Positions 8,737 through 17,476 of a DNA stretch of 64,000 nt are shown piece after piece. Source of the stretch: Denitromonas halophila. Its GTDB lineage: Bacteria; Pseudomonadota; Gammaproteobacteria; Burkholderiales; Rhodocyclaceae. Under the pieces are notes generated by a model. The model did no database searches. It saw only the letters and a list, made by a program, of their open reading frames with translations, and was not told the DNA's origin. Every line of letters starts with the position of its first letter. Within the stretch, counting starts at the first letter, position 1. Position numbers and translations under genes: made by a program. The stretch is from the NCBI RefSeq assembly GCF_007625155.1, contig NZ_VMNK01000003.1:434001-498000 (forward strand). The letters are read 5' to 3'.

Positions 8737-8770
8737 AAAAAACCCGGTCGGCCGTGAGGCGCAAACCAGG
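8737..8770 (-). terminator. Leader terminator between riboswitch and metX
   Basis: Read on the minus strand, CCTGGT pairs with ACCGGG (six pairs including one G-T, loop of 16 bases) and is followed by six T. It stands just before the metX ribosome site and after the SAM-II-like element, the position expected for an expression platform. Confidence 0.65.
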
Positions 8771-8771
8771 T

Positions 8772-8830
8772 TGCCCTCGCTTTAGCCGAACTTATTGAGC
8801 GCCCGCAAGCTGATTGTCAAATCGGCGCTA
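8772..8830 (-). ncRNA. SAM-II-like riboswitch in the metX leader
   Basis: The minus-strand leader holds a six-pair P1 helix, AGCGCC (8829-8824) with GGCGCT (8803-8798). The P1 loop contains GATTTGAC and GCTTGC, and GGCTAAAGC follows 3' of P1. This order, with a TTGC loop segment able to pair with GC-U-AA, is the core of the SAM-II (SAM-alpha) pseudoknot. The outer variable part of P2 is weak here, which keeps the call below certain. The element lies directly before metX-metW. An alternative reading of TTGACA-17-CAATAA as a promoter overlaps it. Confidence 0.7.
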
Positions 8831-8881
8831 TGAGCCTGAAAGTTAGCGCCCGGTCGGAAAAAAGTCAAACCGTGGGCGCAT

Positions 8882-10615
8882 TCAGCTGCGCAGGCGCTCG
8901 ACCGCTTCATGCACGCGCTCTTGCTCGTCCATCTTGAGAATGCGCTGCACCTTGGGCGCCAGGTCGACCAGATCGGCGCGCAGGATTTCCTGTTTGACGC
9001 TGAGCATCTGGGTCGCCTGCATCGAAAACTGACGCAGCCCCATGCCGAGCAGCAAGCGGGTGTAGGCCACGTCACCGGCCATCTCGCCGCACACCGACAC
9101 CGGCACGCCATAGCGCAAGCCGGTCTGAATGGTGCCACCGATCAGCTTGAGCACCGCCGGGTGAAGCGGATCGTACAGATGGGCCACGGCCTCGTCGGTG
9201 CGGTCGATCGCCAGCGCGTACTGGATCAGGTCATTGGTGCCGATCGACAGAAACTGCAGCCGGCGGATGAACATGCCCAGCGACAGCGCCGCGGCAGGCA
9301 CTTCGATCATGCCGCCGACTTCCACCCGCGGGTCGAACTTCTGCTTGCGTTCGATCAGTTGCACCTTGGCCTGCGCGATCAGCGCCAGCGACTGGTCCAT
9401 TTCGTGGGCGTGGGCCAGCATTGGCAGCAGAATCTTGAGCTTGCCGTAGTGCGAGGCGCGCAGCAGCGCGCGCAACTGGGTGAGGAAGACCTTGGGCTCG
9501 GACAGCGAATAGCGGATCGCCCGCATGCCCAGCGCCGGGTTGGCTTCGGTGGAACGCTTGCCGATGCTGTCGAGCGCCTTGTCGGCCCCGACATCCAGCG
9601 TACGGATGGTGACCGGCGCATCGCCCATCTTCTTGAGCACACGACGATAGGCTTCGAACTGCTCGTCTTCGTCAGGCAAGGCGTCGCGGCTGAGAAACAG
9701 GAATTCGGTGCGGAACAGCCCCACGCCGTCGGCACCCACCGCCTTGGCCGCCAGCGCGTCCTTGGGCAATTCGATGTTGGCCAGCAGCTTGACCTCTTCA
9801 CCGTCGAGCGTGGTGGCGCGGGTATCCTTGAGCCGCTGCAGCTTGGACTGCACCAGCGCCAGCTCGGTCTGGCGCAGGGTGTACTCTTCGACGATACGAT
9901 CGTCGGGGTCGATGATCACCACACCGCGGGTGCCATCGATGATGATCAGTTCGTTGTCGTGCACCAGGTGGCGCACATTGTGCAGCGCCACCACCGCCGG
10001 AATGCCCTGGCTCCGCGCAACAATCGCGGTATGACTGGTCGGGCCGCCCACGTCGGTGACGAAGCCGGCGATGGCGTGGTCACGGAAACCGATGGTGTCC
10101 GCCGGCGACAAGTCATGCGCCACCACGATGGTGGCCAGGTCGCTCTTGCGCTTCTTGGGCAGGCGGCCGGGATGGCCGAGCAACACCTTGACCAGACGCT
10201 CGACCAGCTGCACCACATCGGCCTTGCGCTCGCGCAAGTAGGCGTCTTCGATCTGGTCGAATTGCTCGACGAGCAACTCCATCTGCTGCACCAGCGCCCA
10301 TTCGGCGTTGCAACGCCGGGCTTCGATCAGCTGGCGGGCCGCATCGATGAGCATGGGGTCATCGAGGAACATCAGGTGCAGATCGACCAGCGCCCCCACC
10401 TCGGCGTGACCCGGCTGCTGGTCGGCGGTGGTTTTCAACTCACCGAGATCGGCGCGCACCATGTCGACCGCGGCGGCCAGGCGGGCGACCTCGTCGGCCA
10501 GTCGGCGCGGCGCCACCTGATAGTGGCTGACCTCCAGCAAGGCGTGCGACACCAGATGGACATGGCCAATGGCGATGCCCTGAGACACCGCAAGACCGTG
10601 CAGGGTGAAAGGCAT
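8882..10615 (-). CDS. ptsI: Phosphoenolpyruvate-protein phosphotransferase (PTS enzyme I)
   Basis: Takes phosphate from PEP and passes it to HPr; 577 residues, full length for enzyme I. The N-terminal HPr-binding/phosphohistidine region includes GGPTSHTAIVARSQGIPAVV with the active histidine near residue 190. The C-terminal TIM barrel has the PEP-binding blocks GLFRTEFLFLSRD and SIGTNDLIQYALAIDR, and the catalytic cysteine in VSVCGEMAGD. There is no GAF domain, so it is PtsI-like rather than PtsP. It is the last gene of the EIIA-HPr-EI unit. With no EIIB/EIIC nearby, it most likely acts in regulation. Confidence 0.94.
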   Translation of the reverse strand: MPFTLHGLAVSQGIAIGHVHLVSHALLEVSHYQVAPRRLADEVARLAAAVDMVRADLGELKTTADQQPGHAEVGALVDLHLMFLDDPMLIDAARQLIEARRCNAEWALVQQMELLVEQFDQIEDAYLRERKADVVQLVERLVKVLLGHPGRLPKKRKSDLATIVVAHDLSPADTIGFRDHAIAGFVTDVGGPTSHTAIVARSQGIPAVVALHNVRHLVHDNELIIIDGTRGVVIIDPDDRIVEEYTLRQTELALVQSKLQRLKDTRATTLDGEEVKLLANIELPKDALAAKAVGADGVGLFRTEFLFLSRDALPDEDEQFEAYRRVLKKMGDAPVTIRTLDVGADKALDSIGKRSTEANPALGMRAIRYSLSEPKVFLTQLRALLRASHYGKLKILLPMLAHAHEMDQSLALIAQAKVQLIERKQKFDPRVEVGGMIEVPAAALSLGMFIRRLQFLSIGTNDLIQYALAIDRTDEAVAHLYDPLHPAVLKLIGGTIQTGLRYGVPVSVCGEMAGDVAYTRLLLGMGLRQFSMQATQMLSVKQEILRADLVDLAPKVQRILKMDEQERVHEAVERLRS

Positions 10616-10707
10616 GATCCCCCTTTTCGGGCAGGCCCCCGTGGGCCGTCGTACCCGCTCAACTCATTCCGTCAAAACCCGGCGCGCCGGGCGCACTTCC
10701 CGCCCGG

Positions 10708-10977
10708 CTATTCGTCTTCGCCGAACCGGTCCTTGATCAAATCCAGCAGCGCCTGCATTGCCTCATCGGCTTGCTCGCCCTCGGTGTCGATGCAGATGGT
10801 CGCGCCCTGGGCGGCGGCCAGCATCATGACGCCCATGATGCTTTTAGCATTGACGCGACGACCATTGCGCTCCAGCGAGACCTCACAGGGGAAGCTGCTG
10901 GCGGTCTGGGTCAGCTTGGCCGAAGCCCGGGCATGCAGGCCCAGGCGGTTGATGATTTCCACGTCGGTACGGGGCAT
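10708..10977 (-). CDS. HPr family phosphocarrier protein
   Basis: HPr of 89 residues that relays phosphate from enzyme I to EIIA proteins. The active histidine is H15 in RLGLHARASAKL, and the HPr-kinase target serine is S46 in NAKSIMGVMML; both sit at canonical positions. The presence of S46 fits a betaproteobacterium with HprK, although hprK is not in this window. It lies between EIIA (upstream, 11 bases) and ptsI (downstream, 92 bases) on the minus strand. Confidence 0.95.
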   Translation of the reverse strand: MPRTDVEIINRLGLHARASAKLTQTASSFPCEVSLERNGRRVNAKSIMGVMMLAAAQGATICIDTEGEQADEAMQALLDLIKDRFGEDE

Positions 10978-10988
10978 AAATCGTGTCT

Positions 10989-11387
10989 TCAGTCAGTTCG
11001 AATCGGATGGATATGGAGCACCCCGTCACACGCACCCGAGATCGCGCGCTTGACGGCCATCTCGAGGGAGTACTCCCGATAATTCAGTACCCGCAGCAAC
11101 ATCGGCAGATTGGCGCCGGCGATGGCTTCGACCTGTCCCGGCTTGACCAGCGATGTCGCCAGATTCGCCGGTGTGGCGCCATACAGGTCGGTCAGAATCA
11201 CCACGCCATCGCCCTGATCGAGCTTGCCGAGCATCTCTTTGGCCATCGGCTGCAGATCGCGCGGATCGTCCTGCGCCATCACTCCGAGCTGCAGTAACTG
11301 CGGCGGGCGCCGGTTGAGTACATGACATACGCATTGAATCATGGCTTCGCCAAGATTTGCATGTGTGATGAGAAGAATACCGATCAT
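10989..11387 (-). CDS. PTS EIIA domain protein (mannose/fructose/sorbose family)
   Basis: Stand-alone EIIA of the mannose family, 132 residues, phosphorylated by HPr. The active histidine is H9 in GILLITHANLGEAM, and the following DQGDGVVILTDLYGATPANLA block is the family signature. No EIIB, EIIC or EIID lies nearby, so it is more likely a regulatory output (for example onto HPr kinase or carbon stores) than part of a sugar uptake system. It is the first gene of the EIIA-HPr-EI operon on the minus strand. Confidence 0.92.
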   Translation of the reverse strand: MIGILLITHANLGEAMIQCVCHVLNRRPPQLLQLGVMAQDDPRDLQPMAKEMLGKLDQGDGVVILTDLYGATPANLATSLVKPGQVEAIAGANLPMLLRVLNYREYSLEMAVKRAISGACDGVLHIHPIRTD

Positions 11388-11450
11388 CTGCGACCCACGC
11401 CCGAGGGTGAGCGGCCATTGTAGCCGAGCGCTGCACCGGCCGGGCGGCGC

Positions 11451-12479
11451 TCAGTCGACGACCTGATCGATCTCGATACCGCCAAAGGGCTTCATGCGGG
11501 CGCGCAGCGCACGCGTCACGGCGATACGGCCGTCACCATCCACACGCAGCGCCATCTCCACACCGTAGCGATGCGCCATCTCGCGCCAGGTGTCACCGGC
11601 CAGAAACACCGGCTTGCTGGCCACATCGGACAACACCCCGGCGCCGGCTTGCGGTGTGACCAGTACGGTGACCGCCTGCGTCCCCGAGGCCGGCTGGCCG
11701 GTGCGCGGATCAATCAGGTGGCTGAAGCGCCGGCCGTCGAGCTCAAAGTAGCGCTGATAGTCGCCCGAGGTGCCGATGGCCTCGCCATCGTAGAGCGCCA
11801 GCACGGCAATCGGCTGCGGCGCGCGCGGATGCTGGATGCCCACCTGCCAGGGATGGTCTCCCTTGCGCCCCAGCGCCATCACGTTGCCGCCGATGTTGAT
11901 CAGTGCGTTCTCGATGCCCTCGGCGCGCAAAATGGTCGCCGCGCGGTCCAGTGCATAGCCCTTGGCATAGCCGCCCAGATCGAACTGCACATCGGGGTTG
12001 TCGCTCGACACCGCGTCGGCGTCAATGTGCACGTCGGCCATGCTGGGCGCGCTACCGACCAACGCCTGCAATGCCACCGGGTCCGGCCGGCGCGGGCTGA
12101 ACTGGTCATCATGAAACCCCCACAAGGCCACCAGCTTGCCCAGCGCCGGGTTGAACAGCTGGTCGCCGGTGGCGGCCAGGGCTTTGGCATCGTTCAGCAT
12201 CGTCGCCAGTTCGGCCGATACCTGCGCACGCTGACCGGCCGCCAGCATGCGGTTCAAGGCCGTCAACTCGGAGGGTTTCCAGGCATGGTAAGCCTTGTGC
12301 AGTCGGTCGAACTCGCGCAATACGGCCCCCATCGCCTGCTGCGCACGCTCGGCGTCATCGCCCCACACCAGCACTTCCACGCGGGTGCCGAAAACAAAGG
12401 CTTCTTGCTGATGTACGGTGCTGCGGCTGCAGCCGGCCAGGCTCAGCGCCAGACAAAGCAGGACAATCCTCAGGAACAT
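11451..12479 (-). CDS. apbE: FAD:protein FMN transferase ApbE (lipoprotein)
   Basis: Attaches FMN covalently to threonines of target flavoproteins such as NqrB/NqrC or RnfG in the periplasm. It has 342 residues and an N-terminal lipoprotein signal with lipobox LSLAGC (C17). Family motifs are FDLGGYAKGYALDRA, the flavin-binding INIGGNVMALGRKGDHPW, and SHLIDPRTGQPASGTQAVTV with the Mg-binding region. No Nqr or Rnf genes are in the window, so the target is elsewhere. It precedes the PTS operon in the same direction but is separated by 63 bases. Confidence 0.94.
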   Translation of the reverse strand: MFLRIVLLCLALSLAGCSRSTVHQQEAFVFGTRVEVLVWGDDAERAQQAMGAVLREFDRLHKAYHAWKPSELTALNRMLAAGQRAQVSAELATMLNDAKALAATGDQLFNPALGKLVALWGFHDDQFSPRRPDPVALQALVGSAPSMADVHIDADAVSSDNPDVQFDLGGYAKGYALDRAATILRAEGIENALINIGGNVMALGRKGDHPWQVGIQHPRAPQPIAVLALYDGEAIGTSGDYQRYFELDGRRFSHLIDPRTGQPASGTQAVTVLVTPQAGAGVLSDVASKPVFLAGDTWREMAHRYGVEMALRVDGDGRIAVTRALRARMKPFGGIEIDQVVD

Positions 12480-12531
12480 GGTTGTGAAGTACGGCGTGAA
12501 AACGAGCCGCCGATTGTACCGGCATGGGCGC

Positions 12532-13575
12532 TCACCGGTTCGCCCCGGTCAAACGCTCGATGCGCTCGGCGGTCGCCGGGTGGGTGGACAGGTAGTCGCC
12601 CAGACCACCACCCGCGGCCTCCGTCGCCGCCTCGCCCTCGGCCTGATGCGCCCGTTCAAGCCGTTTGAGCATGGTTGCCAGCAGCGCCGGCGAGCGCTCA
12701 TGGCGACTCAGCAGATCGGCCCCAAAGGCATCCGCCTCGAATTCGAAATCGCGCGAGTAGGCCGAGCTGAGCACGACCGTCGCCCCGGCCGTGGCAAGCG
12801 AGCTGAAATCGCCCGTCCACACCCCGACCACCGCCGCCAGCACCGAGGCCTGGATGAGATTGCGCAGGCCGTGGCGATGCGCCACATGCCCCAGCTCATG
12901 CGCCACCACCGCCGCCACATGCGCATCGGTGGGCGCCAGCGCCACCAGCGCATCGGTGACCACGATATCGCCGCCGGGCAAGGCGAAGGCATTGGCCCCG
13001 ATGGCCGGCGCCTTGCGAAAATGCAGGCGCACCGGATCGGCGCTGCCTCGGCCCGCAATGAGCGGCGCGACCTCGATCTCGATGGCCGCAATGCGACTCG
13101 GCGCCAGCTCGGACGGCGCCAGCAGACGACTACTGTCGAGCGTTTGCAACAACTGGACATCGATCGCCTGCACCGCCGCCACCGGCAAGGCCTGCGCTAC
13201 CGCGCGCGCCGCCAGCGGCAGCCCCCAGCGATAGCCGGCGAGGCCGACCGCCAGAATCAAACCGATCGCCAGCGCCACACGCAGGCCACTGCGCTGCCAC
13301 ACGGTGATGCCCGACTCGCGGTGACCCAGCACCTGGAGAAAGGCCGTCAGCGCGGCATCAGGCACCACTTCGCAATGCCGCCCGCCGGGCAGATCGACCC
13401 GCCGCGTCGCGGTGCCCAGGGGCTCGTGCCAGTGCAGCGATGCCGCGGCCAGTGACTCGCGCGGCGCACTGCCGTCGAGCACCCCCAGCTCCACCCGGCC
13501 CGCCGACGCCGTGAGTTGCACCGGCACCGGCCGGCTGGTCTGACCGTCGAACAGGCGGGCGGCAATCGACGCCAT
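12532..13575 (-). CDS. M48 family metallopeptidase with N-terminal membrane anchor
   Basis: Zinc endopeptidase of the M48 (HtpX/BepA/Oma1-like) family, 347 residues. Residues 1-90 form a soluble N-terminal part, a membrane helix lies at about 99-118, and the catalytic HELGH is at 226-230 (VAAVVAHELGHVAHRHG). The third zinc ligand is expected in FEFEADAFGADLL. I started it at ATG 13575 (MASIAARLFDGQ), two bases after the stop of the YjgN-like gene; the longer frame reads into that gene. Linkage to a DUF898 membrane protein is recurrent and suggests an envelope quality-control pair. The substrate is unknown. Confidence 0.88.
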   Translation of the reverse strand: MASIAARLFDGQTSRPVPVQLTASAGRVELGVLDGSAPRESLAAASLHWHEPLGTATRRVDLPGGRHCEVVPDAALTAFLQVLGHRESGITVWQRSGLRVALAIGLILAVGLAGYRWGLPLAARAVAQALPVAAVQAIDVQLLQTLDSSRLLAPSELAPSRIAAIEIEVAPLIAGRGSADPVRLHFRKAPAIGANAFALPGGDIVVTDALVALAPTDAHVAAVVAHELGHVAHRHGLRNLIQASVLAAVVGVWTGDFSSLATAGATVVLSSAYSRDFEFEADAFGADLLSRHERSPALLATMLKRLERAHQAEGEAATEAAGGGLGDYLSTHPATAERIERLTGANR

Positions 13576-13577
13576 GT

Positions 13578-14672
13578 TCAGAAGCCCAGATCGACGTCGA
13601 GCAGGTCGGCCGCCTCTTCGCCGATGACACGCGCCTCCTCGGCCTGCACCGCCATGAACGCCGTCAGTGTGCCCGCCGGCAGCAGCGCCAGATGCTCGAC
13701 CCGGTAGCGCCACAGGCGCACCACCGCGAACGGCCGATACAGGCCCAGGGTGAGGGCCGTCAGCAACCAGTTGGTGAGAACGATGAACACATAGCGCCCG
13801 GCCACCATGTCACTGAAAAAACCATGGTTCTGCAAATTGGCCCGATTGAAACTGAGGTTGGCCATGCACGCGCTGACATAGGGCGCAATCAGCGCAAAGC
13901 CGACATACAGCGCCAGCATGGCGAGCATCAGGTACAGGCCGAACACTTCACGCCCGCCGCCCTGCCCCATCGCACCGCTGGCGAACAGGTCGAGCGGGCC
14001 ACCGAGCACAAAACCGAGTGCGACCAGCACCGCCACATAGACCAGCGCCAGCAAGGCGACACGACCAAAGACGCGATACACCGGACCGACCGGCAGATCG
14101 ATGTCGAAGGCCGCCTGACCAAAGCGCAGGTGATTGAACAGGTAGCGCCGCTGATTGGCGAGCGCGAAGGGAAACAGGATGCCAGCGCTCAGCACGCCGG
14201 CGATCGGCCACAGCACCCAGGCCTTGGCGGCCTCCCAGGTGAGCCCGTCAAAGGCGAAACGCAGGCCGCGCCAGCTGGTGTTGTGGGCGCGAAAGCGCAG
14301 CGCGCGCGAGATCATCCACGGCAGCAGCACGGCAAACAGCACCATCACCACCAGGTTGAACAGGGGATTGAACTCGGCCGCGATGTTGAGCACCACGATC
14401 GCCGCCATCACCAGCAGCCGGCCCTTCAGGATCTTGACCGGGTCGGCGTGGTAGTCGAAGGCCGAGCCATCGAGCAGCGTGTTGCCCATGAAGTAACGTT
14501 CGCGCCGCACCTTGGCCCAAGGGGAATACAGGCCCAGCGTGACAATGCTCAGCAGCAGATTGACGATCCAGATCTTGAAGTAGGCGCCGCCGCTGCCGCT
14601 GAATTCAAAAGGCAGTTCGTCGGGATTGAGGGGCGGCACATCAAAGGCCGGCAGGGTCGCGGGTGCGTTCAT
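13578..14672 (-). CDS. YjgN/DUF898 family membrane protein
   Basis: Multi-pass inner-membrane protein of 364 residues in the DUF898 (YjgN) family. About eight hydrophobic segments are seen. Recurrent family blocks are FEFSGSGGAYFKIWIVNLLLS, LYSPWAKVRRERYF and TLGLYRPFAVVRLWRY, an internal repeat of one motif at both ends. The function is unknown for the family. The gene ends two bases before the M48 peptidase start, so the two are probably made together. The C-terminal tail (EEARVIGEEAADLLDVDLGF) is acidic and cytoplasmic or periplasmic. Confidence 0.88.
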   Translation of the reverse strand: MNAPATLPAFDVPPLNPDELPFEFSGSGGAYFKIWIVNLLLSIVTLGLYSPWAKVRRERYFMGNTLLDGSAFDYHADPVKILKGRLLVMAAIVVLNIAAEFNPLFNLVVMVLFAVLLPWMISRALRFRAHNTSWRGLRFAFDGLTWEAAKAWVLWPIAGVLSAGILFPFALANQRRYLFNHLRFGQAAFDIDLPVGPVYRVFGRVALLALVYVAVLVALGFVLGGPLDLFASGAMGQGGGREVFGLYLMLAMLALYVGFALIAPYVSACMANLSFNRANLQNHGFFSDMVAGRYVFIVLTNWLLTALTLGLYRPFAVVRLWRYRVEHLALLPAGTLTAFMAVQAEEARVIGEEAADLLDVDLGF

Positions 14673-14768
14673 GCTTTTTGCATCATGTCGATCGGGAGAG
14701 AGGCGACAGTAGCACGGCCCCCCGCGCGTCGACTGCCCAACCGGTCACACCGGCGACACACGCGAGGC

Positions 14769-15719
14769 TCAGCCCGCCGAGCGGGCTTCGGCCTCGATCG
14801 TTTCGATGACGAGGGTGGCCACGTCAAAGCCCTGCTGCTCGTGAATTTCGACCATGCAGGTAGGGCTGGTGACGTTCACCTCGGTGAGGTGCCCGCCGAT
14901 CACATCGAGGCCGACGATCAGCAGCCCGCGCGCCCACAGCGTTGGCGCCAGCGCTTCGGCAATCTCGCGTTCGCGCTCGGTCAGCGGCATGGCCACGCCA
15001 CGCCCGCCAGCGGCCAGGTTGCCACGGGTTTCGCCGGCCTTGGGAATACGCGCCAGGCTGTACGGCACGACTTCGCCGCCGATGATCAGCACGCGCTTGT
15101 CGCCCTCGCTGATCTGCGGCAGATAGCGCTGCGCCATGATGGTCTGACGGCCGAGGTCGGTCAGCGTCTCGACGATGGCGTTGCGGTTCGGGTCGTCGGC
15201 GCGCACGCGGAAGATGCCGGTGCCGCCCATGCCGTCCAGCGGCTTGAGAATGGTGTCGCCCATCGCGTCGATGAAGGCATTGAGATCACCCGCGTCGCGC
15301 GCCACCAGCGTAGGCGCGGTGAACGCGGCGAACTCGGTAATGGCGATTTTTTCTGAATGATCGCGTACCGCCCGCGGGTTGTTGTACACCCGCGCACCGG
15401 CCTGCACCGCGCGTTCGAGCAACCAGGTGGCGGTGAGGTATTCAAAATCAAAGGGCGGATCCTGACGCATCAACACGGCGTCGAACTCGGTCAGCGCCAC
15501 GGTGGCTGCCTCGCCCGCCACATACCAGGCAGCATTGTCGGCGGTCGGCGTGAGCGACAGCGCGCGGGCCCGCACCTGGCCATCGAGCCAGTGCAGATCG
15601 GGGCGCTGGATGCTGAACACCTGATGCCCGCGTGCGGCAGCGGCGCGCATCATGGCGACGCTCGAATCCTTGTAGGCTTTGAGGTGCTCGATGGGGTCGA
15701 GGATGAAGGCCAGGCGCAT
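14769..15719 (-). CDS. gshB: Glutathione synthase GshB
   Basis: ATP-grasp enzyme joining gamma-glutamylcysteine and glycine, 316 residues. The N-terminal LAFILDPIEHLKAYKDSS block, the MRQDPPFDFEYLTATWLLE block and the ATP-grasp glycine loop KPLDGMGGTGIFR are typical of proteobacterial GshB. The C-terminal NVTSPTCMVEIHEQQGFDVA motif is also present. Two overlapping ATGs (15722 and 15719) are possible; both overlap the stop of the preceding small membrane protein, so translation is coupled. It completes the glutathione operon with gshA. Confidence 0.96.
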   Translation of the reverse strand: MRLAFILDPIEHLKAYKDSSVAMMRAAAARGHQVFSIQRPDLHWLDGQVRARALSLTPTADNAAWYVAGEAATVALTEFDAVLMRQDPPFDFEYLTATWLLERAVQAGARVYNNPRAVRDHSEKIAITEFAAFTAPTLVARDAGDLNAFIDAMGDTILKPLDGMGGTGIFRVRADDPNRNAIVETLTDLGRQTIMAQRYLPQISEGDKRVLIIGGEVVPYSLARIPKAGETRGNLAAGGRGVAMPLTEREREIAEALAPTLWARGLLIVGLDVIGGHLTEVNVTSPTCMVEIHEQQGFDVATLVIETIEAEARSAG

Positions 15720-15976
15720 CATGGATTTCCGTCTTCAGGAGGTTCTTCATACCGCGGCGGGCGGACGGTGTGATACACCCGTCGCGCCACATACACGCTC
15801 GCAGCCAACACGATCAGCCCGACCGGCAGCACCACGATGGCGCTGGCCACCGAGAGCATGTGCTGCTCGGTGGTAGCCGAGGTGATCGACAGCACGCCAA
15901 TCAACAGCACGAGCCCGGTCACCGCGCCGCCAATCGCGGCAATCACGCCTGCGACCGGCGCCGGCACACGCCTCAT
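15719..15976 (-). CDS. Small two-helix membrane protein between gshA and gshB
   Basis: Protein of 85 residues with two hydrophobic helices (about 8-30 and 41-65) and a basic then acidic tail (RPPRYEEPPEDGNP). No family recognised. It is very probably real: its ATG overlaps the gshA stop by four bases and its stop overlaps the gshB start, leaving no slack on either side. It is therefore made in step with both glutathione enzymes. A structural or membrane-tethering role, or an unrelated passenger, are both possible; nothing in the sequence indicates catalysis. Confidence 0.8.
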   Translation of the reverse strand: MRRVPAPVAGVIAAIGGAVTGLVLLIGVLSITSATTEQHMLSVASAIVVLPVGLIVLAASVYVARRVYHTVRPPRYEEPPEDGNP

Positions 15977-17271
15977 GCGGCAGCTTCTTCCAGCACCGCT
16001 GGGGCGGTTTCTTCGATTTCCACCGCGGCCGCCAGCAGCGCCAGACGCGCCACCACGCCATAGGCGTAGAAGCGGTTGGGCGGCGCATCCGGCCCTTGCT
16101 GAACATCGGGCAGGGTGCAGCAGGTCTCGAAGGCCAGCGGCTTGAAGTGCGCGCCCGGTGCGTTAAGGTTTTCGTCGCGGCCACGCTCGGTATGCACCCG
16201 GTAGAAGCCGCCCACCACGTAGTGATCCATCATGTACACCACCGGCTCGGCGACGGCGTCGTCCACCGTCTCGAAGGTATGCACGCCTTCCTGGATGATC
16301 ACCTCGTGCACCTGCAGGCCTTCCTTGATGACACTCATCTTGTTGCGCTGCTTGCGGTTGAGGCCTTTCACCTCGGCCGCATCCTTGACCATCATGATGC
16401 CCATGCCGTAGGTGCCGGCGTCGGCCTTGACGACCACAAAGGGCTCGTCCTTGACGCCGTATTCCTTGTATTTGCTGCGAATGCGGGTGAGCAGGGTGTC
16501 GACCTGGCTGGCCAGGCACTCCTCGCCGGTGCGCTCCTTGAAATCGATCTGGCCGCACACGCCGAACTCGGGGTTGATGCGCCACGGATCGATGCCGATA
16601 TGAGTAGCAAAGTCCTTGGCCACACGATCGTAAGCATGCGCATGGTTGGATTTGCGCCGGCTGTGCCAGCCGGCATGCAGCGGCGGAATCAGCCACTGGC
16701 CATCCAGCCCCTGCAAGGGCGCCGGAATCCCGGCTGACAAGTCGTTGTTGAGCAGCACCGCGCAGGGGTCGAAGTTCTTCACCCCCAGTCGGGCGCCTCG
16801 CCGTTCAAGCGGCTCCAGCGTGAGCGTGGCGCCATTGGCCAGTTCGAGCGTGGTCGGTTCGGTGACTTCGGCCAGCAGCGAACCGATCCGTACATTCAGA
16901 CCGGTGAGTTTGAGAATCGACACCAGCTTGGCCACGTTCTGCAAATAGAACTGGTTGCGGGTGTGGTTCTCGGGAATCAGCAACACATTGCGCGCATCGG
17001 GGCAGATACGCTCGATGGCCGACTGCGCGGCCTGCACGCACAGCGGCAGAAACACGTCGTTGAGGTTGTTGAAACCACCCGGAAACAAGTTCAGATCCAC
17101 CGGTGCGAGCTTGAAGCCCGAGTTGCGCAGGTCGGTCGAGCCGTAGAACAGCGGCGTCGTCTCCAGCCACTGGCTACGGAACCATTGTTCGATCTCGGTC
17201 TGGTTATCGAGGAACTGGCGCTCCAGTTCCAGCAAGGGGCCGGTCAGGGCGGTGGTCAGATGGGGGACCAT
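15973..17271 (-). CDS. gshA: Glutamate-cysteine ligase GshA (proteobacterial ATP-grasp type)
   Basis: First step of glutathione synthesis, 432 residues. The sequence matches the Thiobacillus/betaproteobacterial GshA type rather than the enteric type: KLAPVDLNLFPGGFNNLN near the N-terminus, LLIPENHTRNQFYLQNVAKL, and FVVVKADAGTYGMGIMMV as the ATP-binding segment. The C-terminus ends in an Ala/Glu-rich helix. It is the first gene of gshA-small membrane protein-gshB. About 205 bases upstream separate it from the next minus-strand gene, leaving room for a promoter. Confidence 0.93.
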   Translation of the reverse strand: MVPHLTTALTGPLLELERQFLDNQTEIEQWFRSQWLETTPLFYGSTDLRNSGFKLAPVDLNLFPGGFNNLNDVFLPLCVQAAQSAIERICPDARNVLLIPENHTRNQFYLQNVAKLVSILKLTGLNVRIGSLLAEVTEPTTLELANGATLTLEPLERRGARLGVKNFDPCAVLLNNDLSAGIPAPLQGLDGQWLIPPLHAGWHSRRKSNHAHAYDRVAKDFATHIGIDPWRINPEFGVCGQIDFKERTGEECLASQVDTLLTRIRSKYKEYGVKDEPFVVVKADAGTYGMGIMMVKDAAEVKGLNRKQRNKMSVIKEGLQVHEVIIQEGVHTFETVDDAVAEPVVYMMDHYVVGGFYRVHTERGRDENLNAPGAHFKPLAFETCCTLPDVQQGPDAPPNRFYAYGVVARLALLAAAVEIEETAPAVLEEAAA

Positions 17272-17476
17272 GCAAACGTGCTCCAGACGCCTGATCGTGT
17301 CAGGCGAGGTCAGTCGGGTTATCGGCGCATCTTACTACGAAGGCGAAAAGTGGCCGACGCGCGCGCGACGCCGACGTGCATCAGACTGTCGGCCCGGCCA
17401 AGAACTTACGCGCACAACCTGACAACCGTGCCCAAACTCTGCCCGCGCTGTGATCCACGCCAACGACTTGCCACCA

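Noticed and set aside
8793-8820. TTGACA-17-CAATAA as a metX promoter
   Set aside because: Possible, but the same bases fill conserved positions of the SAM-II-like core, and the -10 match is poor; kept only as an alternative.
8909-11053. A 714-residue plus-strand open frame opposite ptsI and HPr
   Set aside because: High-GC antisense shadow: the minus strand holds full-length enzyme I and HPr with all active-site motifs, and the plus frame is His/Gln/Arg-rich without any domain.
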